This document shows, one piece after another, positions 35,186 to 44,110 of a stretch of 64,000 nt of DNA. The DNA is from Hydrogenophaga sp. PAMC20947. GTDB lineage: Bacteria; Pseudomonadota; Gammaproteobacteria; Burkholderiales; Burkholderiaceae_C. The stretch is from the NCBI RefSeq assembly GCF_004795855.1, contig NZ_CP039252.1, positions 2,542,001 through 2,606,000 of the forward strand. The letters are read 5' to 3'. Made by a program: the position numbers and the translations under genes. The notes beneath the pieces were generated by a model. That model searched no databases, had not been told where the DNA came from, and saw only the letters and a list, made by a program, of their open reading frames with translations. The stretch's first letter is position 1; each line of letters begins with the position of its first letter.

Positions 35186-35809
35186 TCAGGGCTGTTTGGC
35201 CTTGGCCGCCGCCACGGCTTGCGCCAATTCCTCACCGGTTTTGTAATGGGGCACGCGGAACACCAGGCGCTTGGCACGCTGCACGAAACTGTTGCCGCCC
35301 TTGACCTCTTCGGCCCAGTATTTTTGGGCCAACGCCACATTGCGGGCTTCGTCGAGCTCAAAGGCATCTTTGCTGCCCTGCCCGCCAAATATATAGAGCT
35401 TGCCGTCGATCATCTTCCAGGTGTCCGCATCGCCCCCCCAAGGGATGGCGTAGACCAGTCCATCCGCACAGTACCCCCCGAACTGGGGCAGAAACGCCTC
35501 GGGCGACTGGTCAAATCGGGCCTGCCGCTCGGCATTCGAAAAATGGAAAGTCACACCTTCGTACGTGCTCTTGAACTGCGGCAAGCCTTGCTCATAGCGC
35601 CCATCCGAAAAATAGGCCACCACATCGGCCCCCTTGAGCATCACACGCGCATCGGGCGCTATCTCGACCGCGTTGACGGGCTTGAGCGCCGAATTGGGGT
35701 TTTGCGCCGACATGGCACCACAGCCCGCCAGCCCCAGCACGGCAGCAGACAACGACACAGCGAAGGCTGCGCGGGAAAAAATGGGAGGGCGGGTGGGGGT
35801 TGGGGTCAT
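35186..35809 (-). CDS. YHS domain lipoprotein
   Basis: A 207-residue exported protein with lipobox VLGLAGC and a YHS-like domain: GADVVAYFSDGRYEQG, FHFSNAERQARFDQSPEAFLP and QFGGYCADGL. YHS domains are metal-binding in other proteins; here the function is unknown. Its start overlaps the stop of the ATP-grasp gene upstream by four bases (ATGA), so both are one transcription unit with the patatin gene. Confidence 0.82.
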   Translation of the reverse strand: MTPTPTRPPIFSRAAFAVSLSAAVLGLAGCGAMSAQNPNSALKPVNAVEIAPDARVMLKGADVVAYFSDGRYEQGLPQFKSTYEGVTFHFSNAERQARFDQSPEAFLPQFGGYCADGLVYAIPWGGDADTWKMIDGKLYIFGGQGSKDAFELDEARNVALAQKYWAEEVKGGNSFVQRAKRLVFRVPHYKTGEELAQAVAAAKAKQP

Positions 35810-37215
35810 GGGTTCACCTGTGCGGTTGAAGGAACTTCCCGTCCGCCGGAGCCAGACGAAAGCACAGGGGTGTGACCGGCCTGGGCCGGAGAGGTTCCAG
35901 GAGATGCCTCCATCAGTGGCTCCGCGTAGGGCGCCGTCCAGCCGAGCAAGGCGCTGGCCAGTTCGCAGCGTTCTTGCAAGTCGGCCGCATCGCGGCCGCC
36001 CAGGTGGATGATCCCGAACCGGTAGCTGCCCAGCCATTTGAAATCGCGCGCGATTGAACCGGCCGATTTCGGATAGGGAAAGAGCAGCCCATCGGGAAAC
36101 GCCGACAACATCGCCTGGCGCTGTGCCTGCGTGGGCAGCGTGACCGCATCCCCAGGGTCAAACGCCCGGTACACAAAGCTGGCGGCCATGCCCGCGCTGG
36201 GAGCCTGCCGCGGCACATTGGCCGGGTCACGCCCATGCGCCAGCGCCAGCGCCAGCGCGTGCATGTCCACCCCCAGCACACGCTGGTACAGATCAGAATA
36301 CTGCGAAGCCATGCGCGGGTTGAACTCGATCACCGCAAGCCGGTCACTAGCGGCGTCGTAAAAAAACTCCATATTGAACAGGCCATGGTTGAACCCCACC
36401 GCCTGCAGAAAACGGCGTGCCACATCCTGCGCGCGGACCTGCACCGCAGCGGGCAGACGCGAAGGCGCCTCGTGGCGCATGAAAGCCTGGGTACGGGGAA
36501 ACATGATGGCGTCGACCACCCCGATCGCGTGGATCTCGCCGTTGAACACATAGCCGTCCAGGTTGAATTGATCCGCCTGCACCGGCTCTTCCAGCAGCAT
36601 CCGATGGGCACTGGGCACACCAGGCCCGAGTCGTTCCCGAACCATGCGTTCGAACGGCTCAACCAACCGGCGGATCACCCACAACTCCCAGCGGCCGAAG
36701 CGCGTGTGGCGGTGCAGCTCTTCGTGGCTCTCAACCCGTTTCGCCAGTACCGAAAACGCCGCCTTGATGGGCTTCACAAACAAGGGGTATGTCAGGCCCT
36801 CAGGGATTGGTGCGCCGTATTCAGCGTCCAGCAACTGAAAGCGCACATTCGCCTCGGGCGCCACCTGCTCCAGCACCTGGCGCGCGTACAGCTTGTGCTG
36901 GCACGCCAGGATCGCTTTCACGGGCGTCCCCGGCCAGCCCATGCGCTCGGCCAGCAAGGCAGCAGCCAGCGCCCCAAACTGCTCCTGGTTCGAGGTCACG
37001 CCCGTCCAGCCTTTTCGCTTCGCTTGGCGCGCCAGCCCATCCACAAAACGGGCCATGTCAAACCAGGCCAGGCGCGCATTGCTGGGAAATGAAAACAGAT
37101 CAAAGCCGTCTTCGTCAAATTCCAGGCCCTGAGTGCGGGCCAGCCGCTGGTGGGCGATGGCGTCCCAGTCGTGGTTAAAAAGCACCAAGGTGCGTTGAGG
37201 TAGTGTCATAGGCAT
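35806..37215 (-). CDS. ATP-grasp domain protein (carboxylate-amine/thiol ligase-like)
   Basis: A 469-residue protein with an ATP-grasp core: YPLFVKPIKAAFS (ATP-binding Lys), MLLEEPVQADQFNLDGYVF, and the magnesium site VIEFNPRMASQ. N-terminal LVLFNHDWDAIAH is a pre-ATP-grasp domain. Its ligase substrate is unknown. The last 40 residues are low complexity (Pro/Ser/Gly). It is the first gene of a minus-strand trio with YHS and patatin proteins. Confidence 0.8.
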   Translation of the reverse strand: MPMTLPQRTLVLFNHDWDAIAHQRLARTQGLEFDEDGFDLFSFPSNARLAWFDMARFVDGLARQAKRKGWTGVTSNQEQFGALAAALLAERMGWPGTPVKAILACQHKLYARQVLEQVAPEANVRFQLLDAEYGAPIPEGLTYPLFVKPIKAAFSVLAKRVESHEELHRHTRFGRWELWVIRRLVEPFERMVRERLGPGVPSAHRMLLEEPVQADQFNLDGYVFNGEIHAIGVVDAIMFPRTQAFMRHEAPSRLPAAVQVRAQDVARRFLQAVGFNHGLFNMEFFYDAASDRLAVIEFNPRMASQYSDLYQRVLGVDMHALALALAHGRDPANVPRQAPSAGMAASFVYRAFDPGDAVTLPTQAQRQAMLSAFPDGLLFPYPKSAGSIARDFKWLGSYRFGIIHLGGRDAADLQERCELASALLGWTAPYAEPLMEASPGTSPAQAGHTPVLSSGSGGREVPSTAQVNP

Positions 37216-37300
37216 GGGGGTTGGCGAAGCAGACAGCGCGCCTCAGCGGCTCGCATCAAACGAATCCATTTCACCCCATTGTCTTACACGAAACGGATAC

Positions 37301-38431
37301 TCAGGGCAGTACCAGACGCAACAGCTCACCATTGCGCTCATCGGTCAACAAATAGATGTAGCCATCGGGGCCCTGCCGCACATCCCGCACCCGCTGTTTC
37401 AGGTCGGTCAACAGCTTTTCTTCCCGCACGACCTTTGACCCTTTGAGGGTCAGGTGTGCCAGGTAGCGGAACTTGAGTGAGCCGACGAGCAAGCTACCCA
37501 CCCAATCGGGTCCGTAGCGCGTGCTGGTCACAAAAGCCATGCCCGAGGGCGCGATAGAGGGTGTCCAGTGGTGAATCGGCTGCTCAAGCCCTGGCTGCGC
37601 AGTGAGCCCTTCGCCAATGGCTCCGCCGCCATAGTTTTCACCATAGGTGATCACGGGCCAGCCGTAGTTCTTTCCCTTCTCGGGGCGGTTGAGTTCGTCG
37701 CCGCCCTGGGGCCCATGCTCCAGCGTCCACAGATGCCCATCGGGGCCCAGCGTCGCGCCTTGCAGGTTGCGATGCCCCAGGCTCCAGATCTCTGGCAAAG
37801 CGTCGGTTCGTTGGCTGAACGGGTTGTCGTTGGGCACGCTGCCATCTTTGCCAATGCGCACCACCTTGCCGTGGTGGTTGTCCAGCGTCTGCGCATCGGC
37901 CATGCGCGAGAAGCGGTCCCCCAGGGTCAAAAACAAGTGGCCATCACCCGTGTCCACGATGCGGCAGCCAAAGTGGGCCCGGCTGCCGAATTTCGGACGC
38001 TGGCTGAACAAGACCTGCACCTGTTCCAGCCGAGTCGCATCATCTGAGAGCCGGGCGGCGGCCAGCGCGGTGGAGTTGCCCTGCTGCCCCGGGCCTGCGG
38101 GCTCGGCATAGCAAAAATACAGCTTGCGGTTGCGTGCGAAATCGCGATCGGTGATCACATCCAGCAGTCCGCCCTGGCCCACCGCGTCCACCTTGGGCAA
38201 TCCGCCCAAGGGCGCGCCCACCTGGCCATCGGCCTGCACCACGCGAATGCGCCCCGGGCGCTCGGTGACCAGCATGCGCCCATCGCCGATGAACGCGAGG
38301 CCCCAAGGGTTCTGCAAACCCGTGGCCACCACCTCGGTACGCAGGTCGTCGCCTGCCCAAACAGTCGCGCAGCCCAGCAACGCCAGCGCCACCATCAGCC
38401 GCGGTCGCACAAACCATCGCATCGCGCTCAT
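37301..38431 (-). CDS. PQQ-dependent aldose sugar dehydrogenase-like protein
   Basis: A 376-residue periplasmic beta-propeller with a signal peptide (LALLGCATVWAG). Family motifs: GLQNPWGLAFIGDGRMLVTERPGR-type opening, GDRFSRMADAQ, GHRNLQGATLGPDG, LWTLEHGPQGGDELN and KNYGWPVITYGENY. These are the soluble glucose/aldose dehydrogenase (Asd/YliI) hallmarks, with the His-Gly-Pro and Asn-Tyr-Gly PQQ contacts kept. Start ATG 38431 puts the leader at the N-terminus. Confidence 0.88.
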   Translation of the reverse strand: MSAMRWFVRPRLMVALALLGCATVWAGDDLRTEVVATGLQNPWGLAFIGDGRMLVTERPGRIRVVQADGQVGAPLGGLPKVDAVGQGGLLDVITDRDFARNRKLYFCYAEPAGPGQQGNSTALAAARLSDDATRLEQVQVLFSQRPKFGSRAHFGCRIVDTGDGHLFLTLGDRFSRMADAQTLDNHHGKVVRIGKDGSVPNDNPFSQRTDALPEIWSLGHRNLQGATLGPDGHLWTLEHGPQGGDELNRPEKGKNYGWPVITYGENYGGGAIGEGLTAQPGLEQPIHHWTPSIAPSGMAFVTSTRYGPDWVGSLLVGSLKFRYLAHLTLKGSKVVREEKLLTDLKQRVRDVRQGPDGYIYLLTDERNGELLRLVLP

Positions 38432-38441
38432 AACGGTTCTC

Positions 38442-39038
38442 CTAACCAAAAGGACGCACGCCAAACCAGGCCGCATGCAACCACAAGACGATCGCCACAT
38501 ACACAGCAAGGCCCCCTACCACAGCGATGGCGTCATTGAAGCCACTCGCTGGCAAAGCCGGCACCGCTCGAAGCCCCCCAGCCGCCGCGCGGCGCTTGAG
38601 CGAAATGCGATCGGCCACCGCCCAGACCAGGAAGCCACCAAAGAGCAGGACATCGGCGAGCGAGCCCCCCGTGACCGACTGGGCCAACAGGTGGGCCAAC
38701 GCCCACAGCTTGACGGCGAGCAACATTGGATGCTTGGCCGCGCGCTGGATGCGCCCGGGCAAGTAGGCGGCAAAGAGCAGCACAAACACCGGCAGCATCA
38801 ACAGCGCCGCCAGATGGCGAAAGCCGCCCGGCATGGCGTAAAGCATCACCGGCGCTTCGCGCGACAAACCATAGCCCCACACGATCAGGACAAAGCCGGC
38901 CAGCGCGACCAACGAATACACGCCTTTGTAGGCCATTTCACCCATCCGCTTCGCCAGCCGGTCGCGCCCGTCGGGCGAAACAATGGAGACACAGTGAATA
39001 CCCAGAAACAACACCAAACCCAAGATCAAGATCGCCAT
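38442..39038 (-). CDS. NnrU family membrane protein
   Basis: A 198-residue protein with about five helices and NnrU motifs: FLGIHCVSIVSPDGRDRLAKR near the N-terminus (conserved His and Arg), then MPGGFRHLAALLMLP and KLWALAHLLAQ. NnrU was named for a role near nitric oxide metabolism; the related MnrU/isorenieratene-type proteins suggest a membrane enzyme fold. It is 10 bases upstream of the sugar dehydrogenase gene. Confidence 0.85.
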   Translation of the reverse strand: MAILILGLVLFLGIHCVSIVSPDGRDRLAKRMGEMAYKGVYSLVALAGFVLIVWGYGLSREAPVMLYAMPGGFRHLAALLMLPVFVLLFAAYLPGRIQRAAKHPMLLAVKLWALAHLLAQSVTGGSLADVLLFGGFLVWAVADRISLKRRAAAGGLRAVPALPASGFNDAIAVVGGLAVYVAIVLWLHAAWFGVRPFG

Positions 39039-39428
39039 GCGTTAGCCCTTTGCATACGGTGGAGCCCTTCCTGTCCGAGTGGAAAGGGCCTGTGCCAGCA
39101 CTGTAGCGCGCCAGCGGCCTACCCGGTGCAGCGACCCCACAAAGCCATTCGGACTGGGGCAAGGTGCAACGCCAGGCGCCTGCGCGGCAGAAGGCATCGA
39201 AGCGAAACGCGTCAAAACCGAGGATCGTGTGGTGTTGCCGACAAATCCAGGGTGGGCCCCAGGGCGCAGGATGCGGTCCGCAGGAGACCGATTTGTCGCG
39301 CGCCGCAGCCGATCGTCCTTCTGCCGCGCAGGCGCCCAAGGGCATGCGCCGTGTCGCTCACGCGCACCACACCCTCGGTCTTTTCCCTGCATGATGACAC
39401 CTCTATTCCGACACGAGAAGCGACTGCA
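39039..39428. other. intergenic region, no gene supported
   Basis: About 390 bases between divergent nnrU-like and MBL-fold genes. Open frames cross it on both strands, but none has a ribosome site or a recognisable motif. It presumably carries both promoters. Confidence 0.5.
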
Positions 39429-40364
39429 ATGCGCCAAACTTCTGCATCCCAACAACTCAGCGCCATTGGCGCCACCGTGTTCGAGCGCGGCTGGCTCTCG
39501 TCCAACAACGTCCTGATCCAGGGCCATGGCCCTACTGCCTTGGTCGACAGCGGCTACAGCAGCCACGCCCCACTCACCCTCGCTCTGGTACAAGAAGCCT
39601 TGTCGGGCCGTCCGCTGAATCTGCTGCTCAACACCCATTTGCACAGCGACCATTGCGGTGGCAACGCCTTGCTGCAGGCCACCTACCCCGCGCTGTTGAC
39701 CCATATCCCGCCCGGCCATGCCGAGGCCGTGTCGCAATGGGACGCCGAGACCCTCACCTACACCCCCACCGGCCAGAACTGTCCGCGGTTCGTTCACCAG
39801 GGCCTGTTGAATCCGGGCGATGCGATCCAGCTGGGCAGCCACACCTGGGAAGTCCACGGCGCCAAAGGACACGACCCGCATTCGATCGTCCTGTTTCAAC
39901 GCGAAGCGGGTGTGCTGATTTCGGCCGATGCTCTCTGGGGCAACGGATTTGGCGTGGTGTTTCCCGAACTCGAAGGCGTAGAAGCATTTGAGGAGGTGGG
40001 CGAAACGCTGGATGTGATCGAAGCGCTCCAGCCCCGCACCGTGATCCCCGGTCACGGCCCCGTGTTTCAGGATGTGCCCGAAGCACTCGCCCGCGCGCGC
40101 AGCCGGCTGGCACAGTTCATGGATTCCCCGGAAAAGCACCGGCGCTACGCCTTGAAAGTGTTGGTGAAGTTCAAGCTGCTCGAATGGCAGGCCACCACCA
40201 AGACCGAATTGCTCGCCTGGGGCCGCCAAACCCCCTACCTCAGGCAATTCATGCCCTCCCAGAGCAGCATCGAGGGCGATCAGGCGTGGCTCACCAACCT
40301 GCTCAACGACCTCGCCCGCAGCGGTTCACTGCGCGTCGAGGGCGATCAGGTCATCAACCTCTGA
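39429..40364 (+). CDS. MBL-fold metallo-hydrolase
   Basis: A 311-residue metallo-beta-lactamase-fold hydrolase: THLHSDHCGGN zinc motif, later metal ligands GAKGHDPHSIV, SADALW, and VIPGHGPVF. The C-terminal 90 residues form a helical extension (LKVLVKFKLLEWQ). Most such proteins hydrolyse thioesters or related bonds. Start ATG 39429 gives the family's normal N-terminus; the open frame extends far upstream without features. Confidence 0.87.
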   Translation: MRQTSASQQLSAIGATVFERGWLSSNNVLIQGHGPTALVDSGYSSHAPLTLALVQEALSGRPLNLLLNTHLHSDHCGGNALLQATYPALLTHIPPGHAEAVSQWDAETLTYTPTGQNCPRFVHQGLLNPGDAIQLGSHTWEVHGAKGHDPHSIVLFQREAGVLISADALWGNGFGVVFPELEGVEAFEEVGETLDVIEALQPRTVIPGHGPVFQDVPEALARARSRLAQFMDSPEKHRRYALKVLVKFKLLEWQATTKTELLAWGRQTPYLRQFMPSQSSIEGDQAWLTNLLNDLARSGSLRVEGDQVINL

Positions 40365-40395
40365 AGTCCTGAGCGCTTGAACGCTTGAATGACAA

Positions 40396-41301
40396 CTAGG
40401 CCAGCAAAGCGGCCAGACCACCAGGGGCATCAAAGCGCCCACGGCGAAACATCAGCCGCGTAGGCCCAGGCCACGGTGACACAGGCTGGCTGTGAGCGGG
40501 GTCCCCGGGATAACAAATCACCCGCTCGCCATCTTCATCAAACGGCTCCGGCTCAATCGTGACCGGCGCGTGAGCCCTGGCCCAGGCCAGCACCGACGCG
40601 ACAGAGCCGAACCGCGCCAGATGGGCCAGGCTCATGATCTGAGGCGGCGCCAGATCGATCTCGCCCGCCCAGGCACGCTCCAAGGCCCGCTGAGGGGTGA
40701 GCCAGACCGTTTCGGTCGCTTCCCGCTCGCAGTGCTGCGCCACCTGATGTTCCGGCGCGACCGCGACAAAAAACCGGGTATCGAACCGTTTGCTCATCAT
40801 CGAAGGCACCCGCGGCGTCACCCAGCGCGACCAGGGCAGCAAGCCCGAAGTCGGCCAGGGGCTGCCCAGTGCCTGCAAAGCCCCCAGGAAATCCAGCCTC
40901 TCGCCAGCCATCAGCCGGCGCAGCTGGTCAGCCGCGCCACCCGCCAACGAAAAAGGCGCGCCCAGCACCAGCCCGCTTTCTTCGAAAGTCTCGCGCAAGG
41001 CCGCCGCATACAAGCCCAGCGCCATGCCGTCCGGCAAGGTGGGCTCATTCAGTGCCAGCCGACACGCATCCGGTGTGGTGTCCGACCACACCGCGCCCAG
41101 ACCCTGATCGGCCGCATCGACCTTGCCGCCAGGAAACACATGCGCCCCGCCCAGCACACCCGAATCTGCATGGCGTCCCATCATCAGGACTTCCATGCCG
41201 TTTGCGTTTGCAGAGCCGCTGTTACCTTCCCGCAGAAGCATCACCGTGGCCGAAGCGATGGGAGGGGTGTCGACAATCTGAGAGTTGATTTCAATGGCCA
41301 T
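40396..41301 (-). CDS. NUDIX hydrolase (NUDT19-like)
   Basis: A 301-residue NUDIX protein with an insertion splitting the box: GGAHVFPGGKVDAAD comes first and the catalytic helix AALRETFEESGLVLG about 50 residues later, as in NUDT7/NUDT19-type CoA or nucleotide diphosphatases. C-terminal regions (LTPQRALERAW) match the same group. Substrate unknown. Start ATG 41301 gives the usual N-terminus. Confidence 0.83.
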   Translation of the reverse strand: MAIEINSQIVDTPPIASATVMLLREGNSGSANANGMEVLMMGRHADSGVLGGAHVFPGGKVDAADQGLGAVWSDTTPDACRLALNEPTLPDGMALGLYAAALRETFEESGLVLGAPFSLAGGAADQLRRLMAGERLDFLGALQALGSPWPTSGLLPWSRWVTPRVPSMMSKRFDTRFFVAVAPEHQVAQHCEREATETVWLTPQRALERAWAGEIDLAPPQIMSLAHLARFGSVASVLAWARAHAPVTIEPEPFDEDGERVICYPGDPAHSQPVSPWPGPTRLMFRRGRFDAPGGLAALLA

Positions 41302-41402
41302 GATGCGATTCTCGGTGCTAGAACGTCGATTCAGCGGCACATCCGCGACCCCACAAACAAAACGCCGGCGCACTCAGGGTAAAATGCTCCCTGCGCTAAT
41401 CT

Positions 41403-41490
41403 GGAGACTTGGGTGAGCGGTTTAAACCAGCAGTCTTGAAAACTGCCGACTCGCAAGGGTCCGTGAGTTCGAATCTCACAGTCTCCGCCA
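41403..41490 (+). tRNA. tRNA-Ser (anticodon UGA)
   Basis: An 88-base class II tRNA: acceptor GGAGACT pairs with AGTCTCC, D-arm with GGTTTAAACC, anticodon stem GCAGT/ACTGC around CTTGAAA (anticodon TGA), long variable arm, T-arm GTGAG-TTCGAAT-CTCAC, and encoded CCA at 41488-41490. A TAAAAT box 20 bases upstream may be its promoter. Its last 14 bases are the left attachment core of the island. Confidence 0.96.
41477..41490 (+). repeat. attL core (tRNA 3' end)
   Basis: CACAGTCTCCGCCA, the end of tRNA-Ser including CCA. An identical copy is at 50595-50608. The flanking bases differ, so the core is exactly 14 bp. Confidence 0.85.
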
Positions 41491-41531
41491 AGATTCTAGG
41501 TTTTATGCGGCCTCCAGGCCGATTTATTTAA

Positions 41532-41556
41532 CCTACCCACGTTTTTACCCACGTGA
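41532..41556 (+). repeat. putative integrase arm-type site, left
   Basis: CCTACCCACGTTTTTACCCA plus GTGAT-like end: two ACCCAC units six bases apart. An imperfect copy is at 50448-50473 near the integrase gene start. Paired ACCCAC-type units in the same orientation inside both ends fit arm-binding sites of the integrase. Confidence 0.45.
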
Positions 41557-41569
41557 TGAATCAAGAAAG

Positions 41570-41606
41570 GCCCACTACTTTGCAGCAGTGGGCTTTTTTC
41601 TTTTTT
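41570..41606 (+). terminator. rho-independent terminator after tRNA-Ser, inside island
   Basis: GCCCACTACTTTGC plus AGCAGTGGGC form a hairpin (41570-41593) followed by a T-rich tract (two runs of six T). It lies about 80 bases after the tRNA and would now terminate its transcript. It is part of the island. Confidence 0.8.
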
Positions 41607-41924
41607 CAGGCTTCGTCGCAATGCGATTGACACAGCAACCGCTCTGACCGGCATCAGACCGCCTACCTGATGAGCCCCGACATCAGCGCTCGGTGCACCA
41701 ATTGTGGTCACATAGAGGCGTGGCCGTCGAGCGACGATTGACTTACCAAAATGGGGCTGAAGGCGAACTGGCGTCGCATGTCGAATCGCGGGGCGCCGCA
41801 GATCTTTCTGCAGCTTTTGGCCTGTGCGTCGCCAATTTCTAGATACACCTGTTAGGGTCACACGTGCCTATACAATTTTTCTATGGGGCTTCTATTTCGC
41901 CGTAGTCAAATATTGGAAGAGCAA

Positions 41925-42554
41925 ATGATCAAGCAATTTTTCACACTGAAATTGTTGATGGCAGTCATCTCCGCACTTCCATTGGCGACAAGTGCAGCTG
42001 GCGTCGAAGACTCACTGCCCGCGAATGAGCTGCTAATTGGAGAGAACTTCGAACGCGGCATAAATCAAGATCCTAGTGCCCGAACGTACATGCTGGAGTT
42101 CTCCGATCCAAAGTTCCTATCGCACACGTCGAAACTCCGGAAGGTTTGGGGCCGCGCCAAGGTTCTTGATGGCGAGACACTGGTTGTCCGCGGAGAGAAA
42201 ATTCACCTTCGCGGCATCAAGGCACCAGACATATCGGAAACATGCAAAGAGAGAGTGCTCGACATTCAGTTTGACGCTGGGGCCTATTCACTACAGCGCC
42301 TAAAAAGGTTGGCGGCTAACAGCAAGGCGGTCATTTGCTACGTTGAAAACATGGAGGGAAATCCGGGAACTTGCTTCATATGGGGTTTGCCGGGCCCGAT
42401 CAATTTAGCCCGCCTTCAGGTACGAAGTGGGGCTGCATGGGCGTCCCCGGTTGGGTCAAGCACCTACGCTAGAGACGAGGACTTTGCCTCAGGAAACCTC
42501 AATCCTAGCGAGAAGAACATTTGGCACACAGAATGCAGGCGTCCAAGCAATTAG
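41925..42554 (+). CDS. secreted protein with degenerate thermonuclease (SNase)-like domain
   Basis: A 209-residue protein with a signal peptide (LKLLMAVISALPLATSAAG). Residues 75 to about 160 resemble the SNase fold: RAKVLDGETLVVRGEKIHLR then GIKAPDISETC. In active nucleases this reads DGDT and GIDAPE; here the two acidic catalytic positions are Glu/Lys and Asp, so activity is doubtful. GGAAG precedes ATG 41925, better than ATG 41883. Codon use is more AT-rich than in host genes. Island cargo. Confidence 0.6.
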   Translation: MIKQFFTLKLLMAVISALPLATSAAGVEDSLPANELLIGENFERGINQDPSARTYMLEFSDPKFLSHTSKLRKVWGRAKVLDGETLVVRGEKIHLRGIKAPDISETCKERVLDIQFDAGAYSLQRLKRLAANSKAVICYVENMEGNPGTCFIWGLPGPINLARLQVRSGAAWASPVGSSTYARDEDFASGNLNPSEKNIWHTECRRPSN

Positions 42555-42640
42555 ACTTAGGCGCCCCTCGCTTTCCTACTCCATTTCCAACCCACTGAGT
42601 GCGTTGAGCCATTGAAAAAACTCGGGAAGGGTCGATACCT

Positions 42641-43225
42641 ATGTACATCACTACACGCTTCGCCGCACTCACGATTGTCGCTGCCTGTGCATCTAACTCT
42701 GCCGCACAGACGCTTGAGAAGGCCTACATTCTTGCCGAGCCGCTTCAGTATTCGAATCAAGGGAATTTTCGTGGCTGTGGTCTGAATCTAAAGCTCCTTC
42801 AGGAAAGCGAATCCAAGAGCCGCGACTACGTTACGCTGTCAGTAAATTTTTGGATGGACTCCCCGACGTCCGCACTTGTAAAGACAGCGCTTAGCAGGGC
42901 CACCATAGGAGTGGCCCCATCGTCGGAGCCGCAACCGCTTGAAACAAGCTGGGCTCGCGTCAAAGGAGCAGAACCGCTGATCCCGGAGAAGTCAATGCGC
43001 GGTGAGGATCAGGCCCTCCTGACAACAGTCGAGCTTTCTGCAGCGGTTGACTTCGTCACAACCGTTATGCAAGGCTCCAAGGAGATCCAAGTAGGGTTCC
43101 GACAACCGAGAGCAAAGTACGAACGAATTTTCTACGGCACTCCAAACGTCGAGCAAGAGTCCAAGAAGCTTCTTGAGTCATGCTTTGGTGAGTTTGTTAG
43201 TCGTCTCGGTAATTCTCCAAAATGA
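42641..43225 (+). CDS. hypothetical secreted protein
   Basis: A 194-residue protein with a signal peptide (FAALTIVAACASNSAAQ), then a beta-rich region of unknown family with two cysteines. GGAAGG lies nine bases before ATG 42641. It follows the SNase-like gene by 86 bases in the same direction and shares its AT-richer composition, so the two were probably acquired together. Confidence 0.6.
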   Translation: MYITTRFAALTIVAACASNSAAQTLEKAYILAEPLQYSNQGNFRGCGLNLKLLQESESKSRDYVTLSVNFWMDSPTSALVKTALSRATIGVAPSSEPQPLETSWARVKGAEPLIPEKSMRGEDQALLTTVELSAAVDFVTTVMQGSKEIQVGFRQPRAKYERIFYGTPNVEQESKKLLESCFGEFVSRLGNSPK

Positions 43226-43660
43226 AACCGGATCATCTAATGCACCCACAAAACGAGTACTTGTTCACCCTGCTTTAAGCAACATATAAATCGTGGCGTC
43301 CTTGTGCATCCATACTCGGATGCACTTCTCGCAGCTGATACTTTCCAATCCTCAGGGGAAGATAGGCCTGTACGCTAGCTCAACTGACCACAGTTGGCCA
43401 AACGGCTTCAAAATCCAGCATGCAATTTAGACATACTGCTCGGCCAGACATCAAAAACCGCAAGTGATCGCGGGTAGCGTGGCCACCCTCGCAATCCAGA
43501 AAAGACACAAAGTCGTTTACCAGTGGCAAGATGATTTGGGCCAGTTCAAGTTTCGCCCACCCGTCACAAGGCGCTGCGAAAGCAAAGATCGCAGAGGGTG
43601 GGTGACACAACGAAACTGGGTAAATGAGCGAGTAGTCAAAGACAAGCTGATACGCGCCCT
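43226..43660. other. intergenic region in island, nothing convincing
   Basis: About 435 bases between the secreted cargo gene and the convergent toxin-antitoxin-chaperone operon. Two overlapping open frames on opposite strands (43380-43664 minus, 43464-43739 plus) lack ribosome sites and known motifs; one may be a remnant of a lost gene. Confidence 0.4.
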
Positions 43661-44110
43661 TCAATCACTCGCTTTTTCAGCATCTTCGCCAAGACCCGGC
43701 GCTTCAGCCTTTGTCGTTAGAACAGACAACCCCAGTTGAATCTGCCCCCATGGTTGTCGACTTGTAATCCAAGAAGTAGCTTCGCGGATAGCTCCGTAGA
43801 GCACCGAATGTGCAGTGATTGTGGCTCCACGCAGGGCCAAGGCATCATCCAGGGTGTCATCAATTTGCCTGAGGCTACACACTGCCTCCATGTCAATATG
43901 GTACGGGTAGGTAGGCTTACGTTCGATGTTGGTAGAGCTGCGCATCGAACAAACGAACACTTTGCTGTCTTGCTCATCGCGGCGCACGTCTATCACGTTC
44001 TCCGTGTTGATTTCCTCAGTGCTTTCTGGTTTGTGCTCTGGAATAGATATCACTACGCTTCGCACAAAAAACAACTGCACCAACGAGTATGCTGGGTTCA
44101 ACGCGCTCAT
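43661..44110 (-). CDS. SecB-like chaperone of a toxin-antitoxin-chaperone system
   Basis: A 149-residue protein with SecB-like features: an N-terminal strand LVQLFFVRSVVISIP (SecB: aromatic and basic strand before a Pro) and a C-terminal helix-strand IREATSWITSRQPWGQIQL, matching the ARE...LT.RG...PP region of SecB. It is the third gene after a HigB-like toxin and a HigA-like antitoxin, with a four-base ATGA overlap to the antitoxin. In such TAC systems the chaperone protects the antitoxin from degradation. Sequence identity to SecB is low, so the call rests on pattern and context. Confidence 0.68.
   Translation of the reverse strand: MSALNPAYSLVQLFFVRSVVISIPEHKPESTEEINTENVIDVRRDEQDSKVFVCSMRSSTNIERKPTYPYHIDMEAVCSLRQIDDTLDDALALRGATITAHSVLYGAIREATSWITSRQPWGQIQLGLSVLTTKAEAPGLGEDAEKASD

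Noticed and set aside
38124..39428. Very long N-terminal extension of the MBL-fold gene
   Set aside because: The extension is antisense to the sugar dehydrogenase and NnrU genes and low in recognisable sequence; the MBL domain starts normally at ATG 39429.
41496..41861. Minus-strand frame just inside the left island end
   Set aside because: It covers the terminator and arm-type repeats, is Arg-rich and has no ribosome site.
43380..43739. Overlapping frames on both strands in the island gap
   Set aside because: Neither has a ribosome site or known family; only one could be real and the sequence does not decide.
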